Source: Cloacibacillus sp. An23 (GTDB lineage Bacteria; Synergistota; Synergistia; Synergistales; Synergistaceae). Taken from it: a stretch of 64,000 nucleotides of DNA. Location of the stretch: positions 202,623 through 266,622 of the forward strand of contig NZ_NFJQ01000004.1 of NCBI RefSeq assembly GCF_002159945.1. Direction: 5' to 3'. Below the pieces are notes generated by a model. It was given only the letters and a program-made list of their open reading frames with translations. It was not told the DNA's origin and did not search any database. Positions 15,891-23,847 of this stretch are shown in pieces (position 1 is the stretch's first letter; each line of letters starts with the position of its first letter). Made by a program: the position numbers and the translations under genes.

Positions 15891-16502
15891 TTACCGGCCG
15901 CAGCTTTCGCAGTAGCGTATTATCGTCTCTACCGCGCCGTCTACGCCGCACTTGTCGGTGCAGATGCAGAGGTCGTAGTCCTCCATGCGTCCCCATTTGC
16001 GGTCGGTGTAGAACTCGTGGTACTTGGCGCGCTTTTTGTCTACGTCGATGATGCGCTTGCGTATCTCGTCCTTCGTGAAGTCGAGCCCTTCGGGCACCAT
16101 CGCCATTTTTCTCTTGACGCGCTCTTCGAGGCTCGCGTAGATGAAGCAGTTTATCGGGTTCATGTTGCGCAGGATGTAGTCCGCGCACCGGCCTATGACG
16201 ACGCACGGGCCGCGCTCCGCGAGGCTGCGTATGAGCTTCGACTGCCCTTTGTAGATGAGGTCGGAGGGCAGGTCCTGATAGAATACCGGCATGGCGAAGC
16301 CCGGCATGACTGGGCATATCGGCGGCGAGCATTTCTCCTCGTGCGCTTCGATGAAACTCGCGTCGTATTTTCCGTCCTTTGCCAGGAGGTCTACGAGCTC
16401 CTTGTCGTAGAACTTCACGCCGAGGCGCTTCGCGAGCTTGACGCCTATCTCGTGTCCGCCGCTCCCGAACTGGCGGCTGATCGTTATTATCCGGCTGCTC
16501 AT
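15891..16502 (-). CDS. Cytidylate-kinase-like P-loop protein
   Basis: The 203-residue protein begins SSRIITISRQFGSGGHEIGVKLAKRLGVKFYDKELVDLLA, with SRQFGSGGHEIG as the modified phosphate-binding loop seen in the family of cytidylate kinase-like proteins. Further on it has CVVIGRCADYIL, then RVKRKMAMVPEG and RKRIIDVDKKRAKYHEFYTDRKWG, resembling the lid region of a kinase. It is shorter than and distinct from true Cmk, and its substrate is unknown. Several cysteines at the extreme C-terminus (CICTDKCG, CESCGR) are unusual and might bind metal. The gene stands alone, with a putative TATAAT on the minus strand near 16530. Confidence 0.78.
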   Translation of the reverse strand: MSSRIITISRQFGSGGHEIGVKLAKRLGVKFYDKELVDLLAKDGKYDASFIEAHEEKCSPPICPVMPGFAMPVFYQDLPSDLIYKGQSKLIRSLAERGPCVVIGRCADYILRNMNPINCFIYASLEERVKRKMAMVPEGLDFTKDEIRKRIIDVDKKRAKYHEFYTDRKWGRMEDYDLCICTDKCGVDGAVETIIRYCESCGR

Positions 16503-16678
16503 GCCATCACGTCCTTTCGCTTTACTTTATCAGTATTATACCGTCATTGAAGCCGCAGCGCGCGGGCGATTTGACGCAAAAAACGCGAATGTGCGGAGGC
16601 CGTTCGCTAACCGCGTCTTGTAAGCTCTCCGCCGCGGTGATAGACTAAAGGCATTTCATGAGATCCGGGTGAGACGGT

Positions 16679-17185
16679 ATGATATATCTGAAGGAGGCCA
16701 ACCTCGAGGACGCCGCTAAGGAGTACGCCTTTATCCGCGAACTGCCGCCGTGCGAGAACGGCTTTACGAATTTCTGCTTCGGCATGTCGGAGGAGGAATT
16801 TACCGCGCGCGCTCTGCCGCGGATGATGGATTTCGCGCGCGGAGCCGGGCTGCCCGTGGGGTATGTGCCGGAGACGAATCTTTTTCTATGGGAAGACGGC
16901 GAGGTCGTCGGCCTTTTCCGCCTGCGCCACGCGCTTACGGAATGGCTGCGCGTCGGCGCGGGGCATATCGGCTACGCGATAGCGAAGCCGCACCGCGGGC
17001 GCGGCCTCGCGACGCGCGGGCTGGCTCTCGCGCTCGAATACGCGCGCGGCGTCGTGCGCGAGGACGAGATATACATGTCCGTCAGCAGGACGAACGCCGC
17101 GTCGCTGCGCGCGCAGCAGAAGAACGGCGCGTATATCCACCACTCAGACGGCGAGTGGCACTATACGCGCATAAAGCTTTCGTAG
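16679..17185 (+). CDS. GNAT-family N-acetyltransferase
   Basis: The 168-residue single-domain protein has the acetyl-CoA-binding loop of the GNAT fold, IGYAIAKPHRGRGLATRGLALALEYARG (key motif HRGRGLATRG at about 105-114). Strand beta-4 LFLWEDGEVVGLFRLRHAL precedes it. The C-terminal part NAASLRAQQKNGAYIHH is the typical Asn-x-x-Ser-x-x-x-x-x-x-x-x-G motif. Relatives of this length often acetylate ribosomal proteins, amino acids or small amines; the substrate cannot be read here. The gene is preceded by GGGTGAG and is flanked by minus-strand genes, so it is transcribed on its own. Confidence 0.82.
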   Translation: MIYLKEANLEDAAKEYAFIRELPPCENGFTNFCFGMSEEEFTARALPRMMDFARGAGLPVGYVPETNLFLWEDGEVVGLFRLRHALTEWLRVGAGHIGYAIAKPHRGRGLATRGLALALEYARGVVREDEIYMSVSRTNAASLRAQQKNGAYIHHSDGEWHYTRIKLS

Positions 17186-17229
17186 AACGCGGGCCGGACG
17201 CCCCCGTCCGCGGCCAGCGCGATACGCCG

Positions 17230-17811
17230 TCAGGCGTAGATATTTTTGCCGAACAGATAAGCCTCTTCGAGGTGGTCCGTTTTGTCGATCTGCGGGGCGC
17301 CGTTCGTGTCGCCGCAGCCTCCGGCGAGCAGCGTCCCCATGTCACGGAAGCCTATGTAGTTTACGACCGCGAGGCGGTAGTACGATACTGCGGCCTCGAA
17401 AGTCCAGAAAAAGTCGTCCGCGGCGGTCATCAGCAGCGCACAGTCTTTCTCGGGATATTTCTCGTATCTTCCGAACGGCGGTGCCGGGTCGTACCGCGCG
17501 ACGCAGTAGAACCTCTCGATGAACGCCTTGAGCCGCGCCGTTATCGTCCAGAAATAGAGCGGCGACGCGAACGCGAGCAGGTCAGCCTCCGTCATCTTCG
17601 GAACGATGGAGTTGAAGGCGTCCTTCTGCACGCACGGTTTGCCGTAGCGGCACATGTTGCAGCCTATGCAGCCCTTCACCTCGTTTTTTATCAGAGAGAT
17701 TATCTCGACCTCGTGTCCCGCATCGCGCGCGCCGCGGGCGAAGCTCTCGACGAGCTGCGCCGTGTTGCCGCGCGGACGTCCGCCTCCCTGGATAACCAGA
17801 ATTTTTTTCAT
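17230..17811 (-). CDS. Flavodoxin-fold NADPH-dependent FMN reductase-like protein (iron-sulfur flavoprotein type)
   Basis: The 193-residue protein starts MKKILVIQGGGRPRGNTAQLVESFARGA, the FMN-phosphate loop of the flavodoxin-like reductases. It then has VKGCIGCNMCRYGKPCVQKDAF, where the cysteines resemble the cluster-binding CxxCxxC(x)nC motif of iron-sulfur flavoproteins, and LLAFASPLYFWTITARLKAFIERF at about 85-108. These enzymes pass electrons to diverse acceptors in anaerobes. I place the start at ATG 17811 because GGAGGGG lies at the correct distance; upstream in-frame codons lack a ribosome site. Confidence 0.85.
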   Translation of the reverse strand: MKKILVIQGGGRPRGNTAQLVESFARGARDAGHEVEIISLIKNEVKGCIGCNMCRYGKPCVQKDAFNSIVPKMTEADLLAFASPLYFWTITARLKAFIERFYCVARYDPAPPFGRYEKYPEKDCALLMTAADDFFWTFEAAVSYYRLAVVNYIGFRDMGTLLAGGCGDTNGAPQIDKTDHLEEAYLFGKNIYA

Positions 17812-17888
17812 TTCTTCCCCTCCGTGCAACTTTTCCCAAGCGCGGGCAATGTCCCGCACGGCCGGTATTATGACGCCGCCGTATAAAA

Positions 17889-17930
17889 AATATATAAAAG
17901 AAGGGCCGGAACGCGGCGCGTCCCGGCCTC
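17889..17930 (-). terminator. Terminator after the glycerate kinase gene
   Basis: On the minus strand an 11-base stem (17918-17928 with 17904-17914) with one G-T pair and a short loop is followed by TTCTTTTATA. It lies about 25 bases beyond the glycerate kinase stop. Confidence 0.7.
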
Positions 17931-17952
17931 CGATATTTTTTAGCTTTCCGCG

Positions 17953-19188
17953 TTATCTGCGGATCAGCAGCACCGTGAGGTCGTTGACGTTCGTTCCGGT
18001 CGGGCCGGTGATTATGAGGCCTCCGCATTCTTTGAGCGCGTGGTAGGCGTCGTTGCCGGCGAGCACCGCCGTCACGTCGATCCCCTTTTCGCGCAGGACG
18101 GACATAGTTTCGCCGTCGCAGTAGCCGCCGGCCGCGTCGGTCGGGCCGTCTGTGCCGTCGGAGCCGACGGAGAATACCGCCGCGTCTTTGAGGCCGTCGA
18201 GCAGAGGGGCCGCCGCGAGCGCTATTTCCTGGTTGCGTCCGCCGAGCCCCTTGCCGGTGAGGTGGACGACGGTCTCGCCGCCCGCGATATAGGCGAGCGA
18301 TTTTTCCGAGTCTTTATGCGTGCGCGCTATCGCGCCGAGGAAGCTGCCAGCGTCGCGCGCGGTGCAGCAAAGTTCGGCGGTAAGGACGATAGGCTCGTAG
18401 CCGAGAGCCGAGCAGACTTTTTCCGCCGCGGCGCAGAGCTGGCGCACGCTGCCCGTGATCTGCGTCTCGACGTTGTCGAGGCTCTTCGGCGTCTCCTGCG
18501 AGAGAAGTTTCTGCGCGTTTTCGGAAAGTTTAAGGCCGTAGCGCTTCACTATCGCCTGCGCCTGCCCGCAGGTCGAGCCGTCGGGGTAGGCCGGGCCCGA
18601 GGCTATCATGTCGAGAGGATCTCCGATGATGTCCGAGAGGACGACGGAGAAAACTTTCGCCGGCGCGCAGAGCTGAGCGAAACGTCCGCCCTTGACCGCC
18701 GAGAGGCGCTTGCGCAGCGTGTTCATCTCGACGATGTTCGCGCCGCAGGCGAGGAGCTGCTTCGTTATATCCTCAAGCTCTTCCGCCGGGATGAGCGGCT
18801 TCTCGAAAAGCGCCGAGCCGCCGCCGGAGAGCAGGAAGAGCACCGTGTCCTCCGCCGTCAGCCCCTCCACGAGCTTTATCGCCTCGGCGGTCGCGGCGAA
18901 TGAGTTCGCGTCGGGGACGGGATGGCCCGCTTCGAATATGCGCGTGTGCGGAAGCTCTCCTTTTGAGTGCCCGTACTTCGTTATGACCACGCCGTCGTCT
19001 ATCCTGTCGCCGAGTATCGCGCATGCGGTGCTCGCCATCTGCCACGCCGCCTTGCCGACGGCGACCATGACGAGGCGGCCGGCGCCGAACTCGCGTCCTT
19101 CCAGCGCCTTCGCGACCGCCGTGTCGGGCAGCGCCGCGCGCAGCGCTTCGGCTATGATTTTATCCGCGTCTTCTCTGATTCTGCTCAT
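17953..19188 (-). CDS. Type II glycerate kinase (MOFRL family)
   Basis: The protein of about 411 residues shows the class II glycerate kinase pattern: VMVAVGKAAWQMA near the N-terminus, FEAGHPVPDANS, LFLLSGGGSALFEKP, NTLRKRLSAVKGGRFA, VLSDIIGDPLDMIASGP, and the MOFRL C-terminal domain with SLAYIAGGETVVHLTGKGLGGRNQEIALAAA and FSVGSDGTDGPTDAAGG. It phosphorylates D-glycerate to 2-phosphoglycerate. I start at ATG 19188 (MSRIREDADK); upstream in-frame ATGs lie over an AT-rich stretch with a terminator and have no ribosome site. It sits behind a GntP permease and a CdaR-type regulator, forming a glycerate uptake-and-use locus. Confidence 0.92.
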   Translation of the reverse strand: MSRIREDADKIIAEALRAALPDTAVAKALEGREFGAGRLVMVAVGKAAWQMASTACAILGDRIDDGVVITKYGHSKGELPHTRIFEAGHPVPDANSFAATAEAIKLVEGLTAEDTVLFLLSGGGSALFEKPLIPAEELEDITKQLLACGANIVEMNTLRKRLSAVKGGRFAQLCAPAKVFSVVLSDIIGDPLDMIASGPAYPDGSTCGQAQAIVKRYGLKLSENAQKLLSQETPKSLDNVETQITGSVRQLCAAAEKVCSALGYEPIVLTAELCCTARDAGSFLGAIARTHKDSEKSLAYIAGGETVVHLTGKGLGGRNQEIALAAAPLLDGLKDAAVFSVGSDGTDGPTDAAGGYCDGETMSVLREKGIDVTAVLAGNDAYHALKECGGLIITGPTGTNVNDLTVLLIRR

Positions 19189-19248
19189 TTTGAAAAATGC
19201 GTCTCCCTTCGTAAAATCCGCGTGAGCGGCATAAATTTCCATCAGAAT

Positions 19249-19281
19249 TATAAAATAAAAAAGCCGTCCGAAGCGGACGGC
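19249..19281 (-). terminator. Terminator between the GntP permease and glycerate kinase genes
   Basis: On the minus strand a perfect eight-base stem (19274-19281 with 19263-19270, three-base loop) is followed by TTTTTTATTTT. The kinase gene therefore depends on read-through or on its own promoter. Confidence 0.85.
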
Positions 19282-19317
19282 CCGTTGTAAATACATTGTA
19301 AATTTTGCCGATTTCAC

Positions 19318-20655
19318 CTAGACGAGGAACAGCGAAATTATGTAGATGATCACGATGAGCGTGATGCCCATGACTGCGGTCATGCCGGTCTGGCAGCGGT
19401 AGGCGTCGCTCGGCTTCATGTCGGAGAACTGCGAGACGACCCAGAAGTAGGAGTCGTTCGCGTGCGAAGCGACCATCGAGCCCGCGCCTATCGCCATGAC
19501 TACGAGGACGCGCCCGAGCGGGCTGCCGTAGCCCATCGTCTCGATGAGCGGGGCCATCATGGCGGAGACGGTTATCATGGCGACGGTCGAAGCGCCCATC
19601 GCGAGCTTCATTATCATAGCGATGAGGAACGGCACTATGACGCCGAGTCCGGAGGCGAGCAGGCCGGTGGTGGCGTCCGCTATCGGCAGCAGGCTCAGTA
19701 TCGCGCCGAAGGAACCGCCAGCGCCCGTGATGGCGATTATCGCGGCGGAGTCGCTGACGCCCTGCGTGACCCATTTGAGAGTGTTCTGCTTTTCGCTCTT
19801 CGGAATGAGCGTCATTGCGAGGAATACGCCGAGCATGAGCGCGACGACCGGGTTGCCTATAAAGTTGAAGAACTTGAAGGCGAAGCCCTCGCCGAGCGGG
19901 CGGCTCGGGAAGGAGACTACAGAGGCGACGCCTATGAGGATTATCGGAAGGAATATCGGCGAGAAGCTGTGAAGCACTCCCGGAAGCTTCCCGTATTTTT
20001 TGATGAGCTCTTCCATCGTGTACTCAGAGTTCGCCGGGATGTCTACCTTGCTGGATATTTTGCTCGCATATAGAATCGCTACCGCCACCGCGGGGACGGA
20101 GAGGATAAGGCCGACGATTATCGTGAGGCCGAGGTCCGCTCCGAGCGTGCCCGCCATCGCTATCGGTCCCGGCGTCGGCGGGACGAGGCAGTGGGTGGCG
20201 TAAAGGCCGCCGGAGAGCGCTGTCGCCATGACGGCGAGGGACTTGTTGCTCTGCTGGGCGAGAGCGCGGCTGATTGGCGAGAGGACGACGAAGCCCGAGT
20301 CGCAGAAGACAGGAATGCCAGTCACATAGCCCATAGCGCCCATCGTGAGTACGCTGCGTTTTTTGCCGACGACGTTCAGTATGCTGTTCGCCATCGTGAG
20401 GGCCGCGCCGGTCTTCTCAAGGATCGTACCGATTATCGTTCCGCAGAGGATGACGATACCGATGTTCGCCAGGATGCTGCCGAAGCCGCTCTTGACGGTG
20501 TTGATTACCTTCACCGCGTCGAAGCCGCAGACGAGCCCCATCGCTATAGCGATGACGACCATCACTATAAACGGATGGATGTTGAACTTGGAGATGGCGA
20601 TTATCATCGCCACCACGGCGATAAAAATAACGCCGAACATGAATAACGCTGACAT
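19318..20655 (-). CDS. GntP-family sugar-acid permease
   Basis: The 445-residue protein has about 12 to 14 hydrophobic segments and the GntP hallmarks: FCDSGFVVLSPISRALAQQ (about 118-136), THCLVPPTPGPIAMAGTLGADLG (about 155-177), and MVASHANDSYFWVVSQFSDM near the C-terminus. The family takes up gluconate, glycerate, fructuronate and similar acids by proton symport. The next genes are a glycerate kinase and a CdaR-type regulator that senses glycerate or hexarates. D-glycerate is therefore the likely substrate. GGGAGGAAG precedes the ATG on the minus strand. It is a distant paralogue of the permease at 46450-47778. Confidence 0.92.
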   Translation of the reverse strand: MSALFMFGVIFIAVVAMIIAISKFNIHPFIVMVVIAIAMGLVCGFDAVKVINTVKSGFGSILANIGIVILCGTIIGTILEKTGAALTMANSILNVVGKKRSVLTMGAMGYVTGIPVFCDSGFVVLSPISRALAQQSNKSLAVMATALSGGLYATHCLVPPTPGPIAMAGTLGADLGLTIIVGLILSVPAVAVAILYASKISSKVDIPANSEYTMEELIKKYGKLPGVLHSFSPIFLPIILIGVASVVSFPSRPLGEGFAFKFFNFIGNPVVALMLGVFLAMTLIPKSEKQNTLKWVTQGVSDSAAIIAITGAGGSFGAILSLLPIADATTGLLASGLGVIVPFLIAMIMKLAMGASTVAMITVSAMMAPLIETMGYGSPLGRVLVVMAIGAGSMVASHANDSYFWVVSQFSDMKPSDAYRCQTGMTAVMGITLIVIIYIISLFLV

Positions 20656-20677
20656 GTTGCTCTTCCTCCCTGTTGGG

Positions 20678-21832
20678 TTAAATTAAAGGCGTTCGCAGCC
20701 TTAACTGCCTGTGATATAAAATGCAGAGACGCAGCAGATATTCGCGCTCGAACGAGCCGGCGAGTCCCGGGCAGCACGCCTCCCATAGACGCTTCATGCG
20801 GTACTGGAGCGTGTTCTTGTGGACGTGCAGAGCCTCGGCGGCCTTCGTTACGCTGCCGCCGTGGCCGTAGTACGCCTCTGCGGTCGAAAGCATAGTCTCA
20901 AGCTCCCGTCCGCTGAAGCTGTCGCACAGCTCGCGGTACATCCTGCCGACGAACTCTTCTTCGCGCTTCGCCGTGCGCCGCATGAGATACGAAAAACGGC
21001 AGCCCGCCTCAGTTATGTCGAATACCCCGCTCTCCCCCGCCTCGCCTAGCGTCAGCGCCTCGCCGCCCGACGAACGCGCATCCTCCGCCGAGGCGCAGAG
21101 ATGCCCGGCGCACAGCCGCACAGGCGCGGCGCAGGCGTCCTCCGCGCACGAAAGCGCGCGGGACAGATAATTCCGGCAGTCGCCGGCGCAGCTCTTAAGC
21201 ACCAGCAGCCTGTCGTCGAGCACGGCCCATACGTCGCGCTCCGGATCTATGAACCGCTGCGACTGCAGCTCCTCCGCCGCGCGGCTCAGAAGCTGCTGGC
21301 GCGTCAGCGAATCCGCCGCCCCGTCTACCGAAAAAGCGAGCATCCTCACAGGAAACGCGAGCTTGAGATTCAGCGCCCCGGCGAGCTCCGCGAGGCGCTC
21401 TCCGCCGCCCGCCGAGAGATTCATCAGAATCCGTATATAGTCCGAGCGAAGGCCGTCCGATATACGGCTCTGCCGCTCTATGGCCTTCTGGCGGAAAAAC
21501 TGCTCCGTATAGGCCTGGAGGATATAGGCGCTGTCGCGCACCTCCTCCGGCACACCGTAGACGCCGACGACGGCCATCAGATGGTTGTCGCTGAACACCG
21601 GAAGGTTGTACCCCTCCCGCGCGCCCGGATAGCGCGGCACATCCGCCTTCTCGATCGCGACGGGGCGGCCCGTGCGGACGACCTCGCGCGCGCCCTCGTG
21701 CGTCGTGCCGATGCGCTGCGCGTCGGTCGAAGCGACGATGACGCCGGAAGTGTCCATAATGTTCACGATACGTCCGCGCAGCAGCCTAGACGCGGTGTGG
21801 ACGAGGTCGCGCGCTATCTCGCCGAAACGCAT
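20678..21832 (-). CDS. CdaR-type sugar-diacid/glycerate regulator
   Basis: The 384-residue protein has an N-terminal diacid-recognition domain (MRFGEIARDLVHTASRLLRGRIVNIMDTSGVIVAS, then GYNLPVFSDNHLMAVVGVYG at about 75-95). A GGDEF-like middle region follows, and a C-terminal PucR-type helix-turn-helix, TAEAYYGHGGSVTKAAEALHVHKNTLQYRMKRL at about 318-350. CdaR proteins activate hexarate and glycerate catabolism genes. The gene ends 22 bases upstream of the GntP permease start, so it leads, and probably controls, the permease-kinase locus. Its own start is seven bases after the stop of the MBL gene upstream. Confidence 0.88.
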   Translation of the reverse strand: MRFGEIARDLVHTASRLLRGRIVNIMDTSGVIVASTDAQRIGTTHEGAREVVRTGRPVAIEKADVPRYPGAREGYNLPVFSDNHLMAVVGVYGVPEEVRDSAYILQAYTEQFFRQKAIERQSRISDGLRSDYIRILMNLSAGGGERLAELAGALNLKLAFPVRMLAFSVDGAADSLTRQQLLSRAAEELQSQRFIDPERDVWAVLDDRLLVLKSCAGDCRNYLSRALSCAEDACAAPVRLCAGHLCASAEDARSSGGEALTLGEAGESGVFDITEAGCRFSYLMRRTAKREEEFVGRMYRELCDSFSGRELETMLSTAEAYYGHGGSVTKAAEALHVHKNTLQYRMKRLWEACCPGLAGSFEREYLLRLCILYHRQLRLRTPLI

Positions 21833-21839
21833 TTCGCCG

Positions 21840-22670
21840 TCAGCGGATCGCTATGCGGTCCCCAGCCGCCATGTGGCAGGCAGCCACGTCTCCCGCGGAC
21901 TTCAGATACGCCTCAGCCGCCGCACCGGAGCAGTGGCTCAGCCCGAGCACCGAAAGCCCCATCGCGCGCAGCTCCGATACGGTCTCCGCAATACGGGCGC
22001 CGTCCGCCTCGACGAGATGCGTGCCGCCGAAAACGGCGTATATCGGGCGGGCGAGAGATTCGTGGACCTTCGCCGCCATATTGAGAATACCGGGGTGAGA
22101 GCATCCGGCCAGCACGACGAGGCCGCGCTCCGTATCCATGGCGAGGCATATCTCGTCCGAAAAATCGTCCGGCACGCACTCCGGCGGCTCGCCCTTCACG
22201 AACCGCTCCGGAATCGTCTCAAACTTATGGGTACGCGGGAAATCGCCGACGAGCCAGCAGCCGTCCGCGACCTCGAGCAGTCCGGAGCAGACGCGATGCT
22301 CCACACCGTGCGCGGCAAGAAAATCCTCGCCGAAGCCGGCGGAAAGATCCGTGTACTTGATGCCGTTGAGAGCGTACTTACGCTCCCAAAACCCAGGCCC
22401 GGTATAAAGCAGCCTGCCGCCGCAGCCAGCCTCCGCCATGTCGCGGAAACCCGCGGCGTGATCGTAATGGCTGTGCGAACAGACGGTGAAATCCGCGCAG
22501 GAAAGATCGACCCCAAGCCTGTGCGCGTTGGCAAGCGTGGCCGCGCCCTGCCCGCAGTCGAAAAGAAAACGGCGTCCGCCGGCCTCGACCCAGTACGAAA
22601 GACCGTGCTCCGCGCTCAGCGCCTTATTCTCCGAGGCAACGTTGTCCATAAGAGTAAGAACCTTAATCAA
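21840..22670 (-). CDS. MBL-fold metallohydrolase
   Basis: The 276-residue protein has the metal ligands of the metallo-beta-lactamase fold: CSHSHYDHAAGF (HxHxDH, about residues 64-69), LAGCSHPGI (histidine at about 185) and FGGTH (histidine at about 217). It resembles proteins annotated as dihydropterin-PRPP synthase-like in archaea and anaerobes; the real substrate in bacteria is unknown. Cysteines near the C-terminus (LSHCSGAAAEAY) are conserved in that branch. It lies seven bases before cdaR on the same strand, so it is cotranscribed with the regulator. A functional link to glycerate metabolism is not evident. Confidence 0.82.
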   Translation of the reverse strand: MIKVLTLMDNVASENKALSAEHGLSYWVEAGGRRFLFDCGQGAATLANAHRLGVDLSCADFTVCSHSHYDHAAGFRDMAEAGCGGRLLYTGPGFWERKYALNGIKYTDLSAGFGEDFLAAHGVEHRVCSGLLEVADGCWLVGDFPRTHKFETIPERFVKGEPPECVPDDFSDEICLAMDTERGLVVLAGCSHPGILNMAAKVHESLARPIYAVFGGTHLVEADGARIAETVSELRAMGLSVLGLSHCSGAAAEAYLKSAGDVAACHMAAGDRIAIR

Positions 22671-22918
22671 CAGAAATGCGCCTCCGTAAAATTAACGAAA
22701 AAATCATCAAAACTTCCAAACTGCCTATCATTCTAGCACCGAAAGCCGCGCGGTTCATTGTGACGCATACCAATAATCGCAGCCAGCACGGCGCGGCTTT
22801 TTGTACTACACGAAGAAAAAAATCGACGCGGGCACGCGCGCCCCCTTTCCAACGGAACGGCGCGGCTGTATATTAAAAGACGGTTTTTACTGACGATTCA
22901 CGCTTGGAGGGATTACTA

Positions 22919-23719
22919 ATGATATTCTTCTTCGGCAAAAGCCGCGCCGTATTCTACACCGGCATGGCCGCGACCGCGGCCCTGGCCGTGGCCGTGGCGT
23001 TCCGGCGCGCTGACGGCCCAGTGTGGCTCTTCGTCCTCACGGTGGCGCTCGTCGCGCTCGTCGGCAGCGCCGTCACGTCGCTCGCCGCGAACGTGGCCGC
23101 CGCCTCCTGCGAGAGCGCGGCGCTCGCGAAGCTCCACATAGACCTCGAACCGGAGGAATTCATCGGCATATACGAGAAACCCGCGCGCGCCCAAAAGCAC
23201 GGAAGCGCGCAGCGCACGGTCGGAATGGCGAGCCTCGCCGACGGCCTGTGCGCCGCCGGAAACTGGCGCGCCGCGCTGAAAGCGCTTGAAGAGCCGGGAG
23301 AATCCGTGCCGCAGCCGAAGCGCGCGCCGCTCGACGCGCTCGTCAAAAGAAACAGATGCCGCTGCCTGCTGTGGGGAAGGCAGCATAAAGAAGCGCGCCG
23401 GGCCCTCGAGTCCTTCAAGGCCCTGCTCGATACGCTGAAGACCAGCAACCCGAAGCTCGCGGAGAACTTCGGCGCGGACGCGAAACTGTACGAGACGTGG
23501 CTAGCGCTGCTCGAAGGCAAGACGGCGGACGCCGCCGCGCTCGAGGAGACGATGAAGCGCACGCCGACGAAGCTCGCAAAATTCGACCTGTGCGAGATGC
23601 TCATACTGAACGCGCGAAACGCGCACGACACGGCAGCCGAGGAACGCTTCTCAAGAATGTTCGCCGAAGAAGGCGGAAACCTGGCGAGAGCGAAGGAGCT
23701 GCGGAAGAGATACGCATAA
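22919..23719 (+). CDS. Membrane-anchored protein with helical-repeat cytoplasmic part, unknown function
   Basis: The 266-residue protein starts at ATG 22919, eight bases after GGAGGG; an in-frame TTG at 22904 would overlap that ribosome site. Two membrane helices come first (AVFYTGMAATAALAVAVAF and VWLFVLTVALVALVGSAVTSLAANVAAA). About 200 residues follow that are rich in alanine, leucine, lysine and arginine and look entirely helical. The spacing of GMASLADGLCAAGNWRAALKALEEPGE and LLWGRQHKEARRALESFKALLD suggests tetratricopeptide-like helix pairs. I do not recognise a family. It is single, ends 130 bases before CRISPR array 1, and has no visible link to it. Confidence 0.6.
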   Translation: MIFFFGKSRAVFYTGMAATAALAVAVAFRRADGPVWLFVLTVALVALVGSAVTSLAANVAAASCESAALAKLHIDLEPEEFIGIYEKPARAQKHGSAQRTVGMASLADGLCAAGNWRAALKALEEPGESVPQPKRAPLDALVKRNRCRCLLWGRQHKEARRALESFKALLDTLKTSNPKLAENFGADAKLYETWLALLEGKTADAAALEETMKRTPTKLAKFDLCEMLILNARNAHDTAAEERFSRMFAEEGGNLARAKELRKRYA

Positions 23720-23847
23720 GGCGTCAGCCGGCAAAAGACGCTGCGGAGGAAAGAACCGCGTTCCCACGCGCCCGATAGGCGTTTGCCCACCCATGCCCCA
23801 CTATGGACACGACTTGTCCCGTCCCCAGAGCCAAAAGCCGTACCGAG

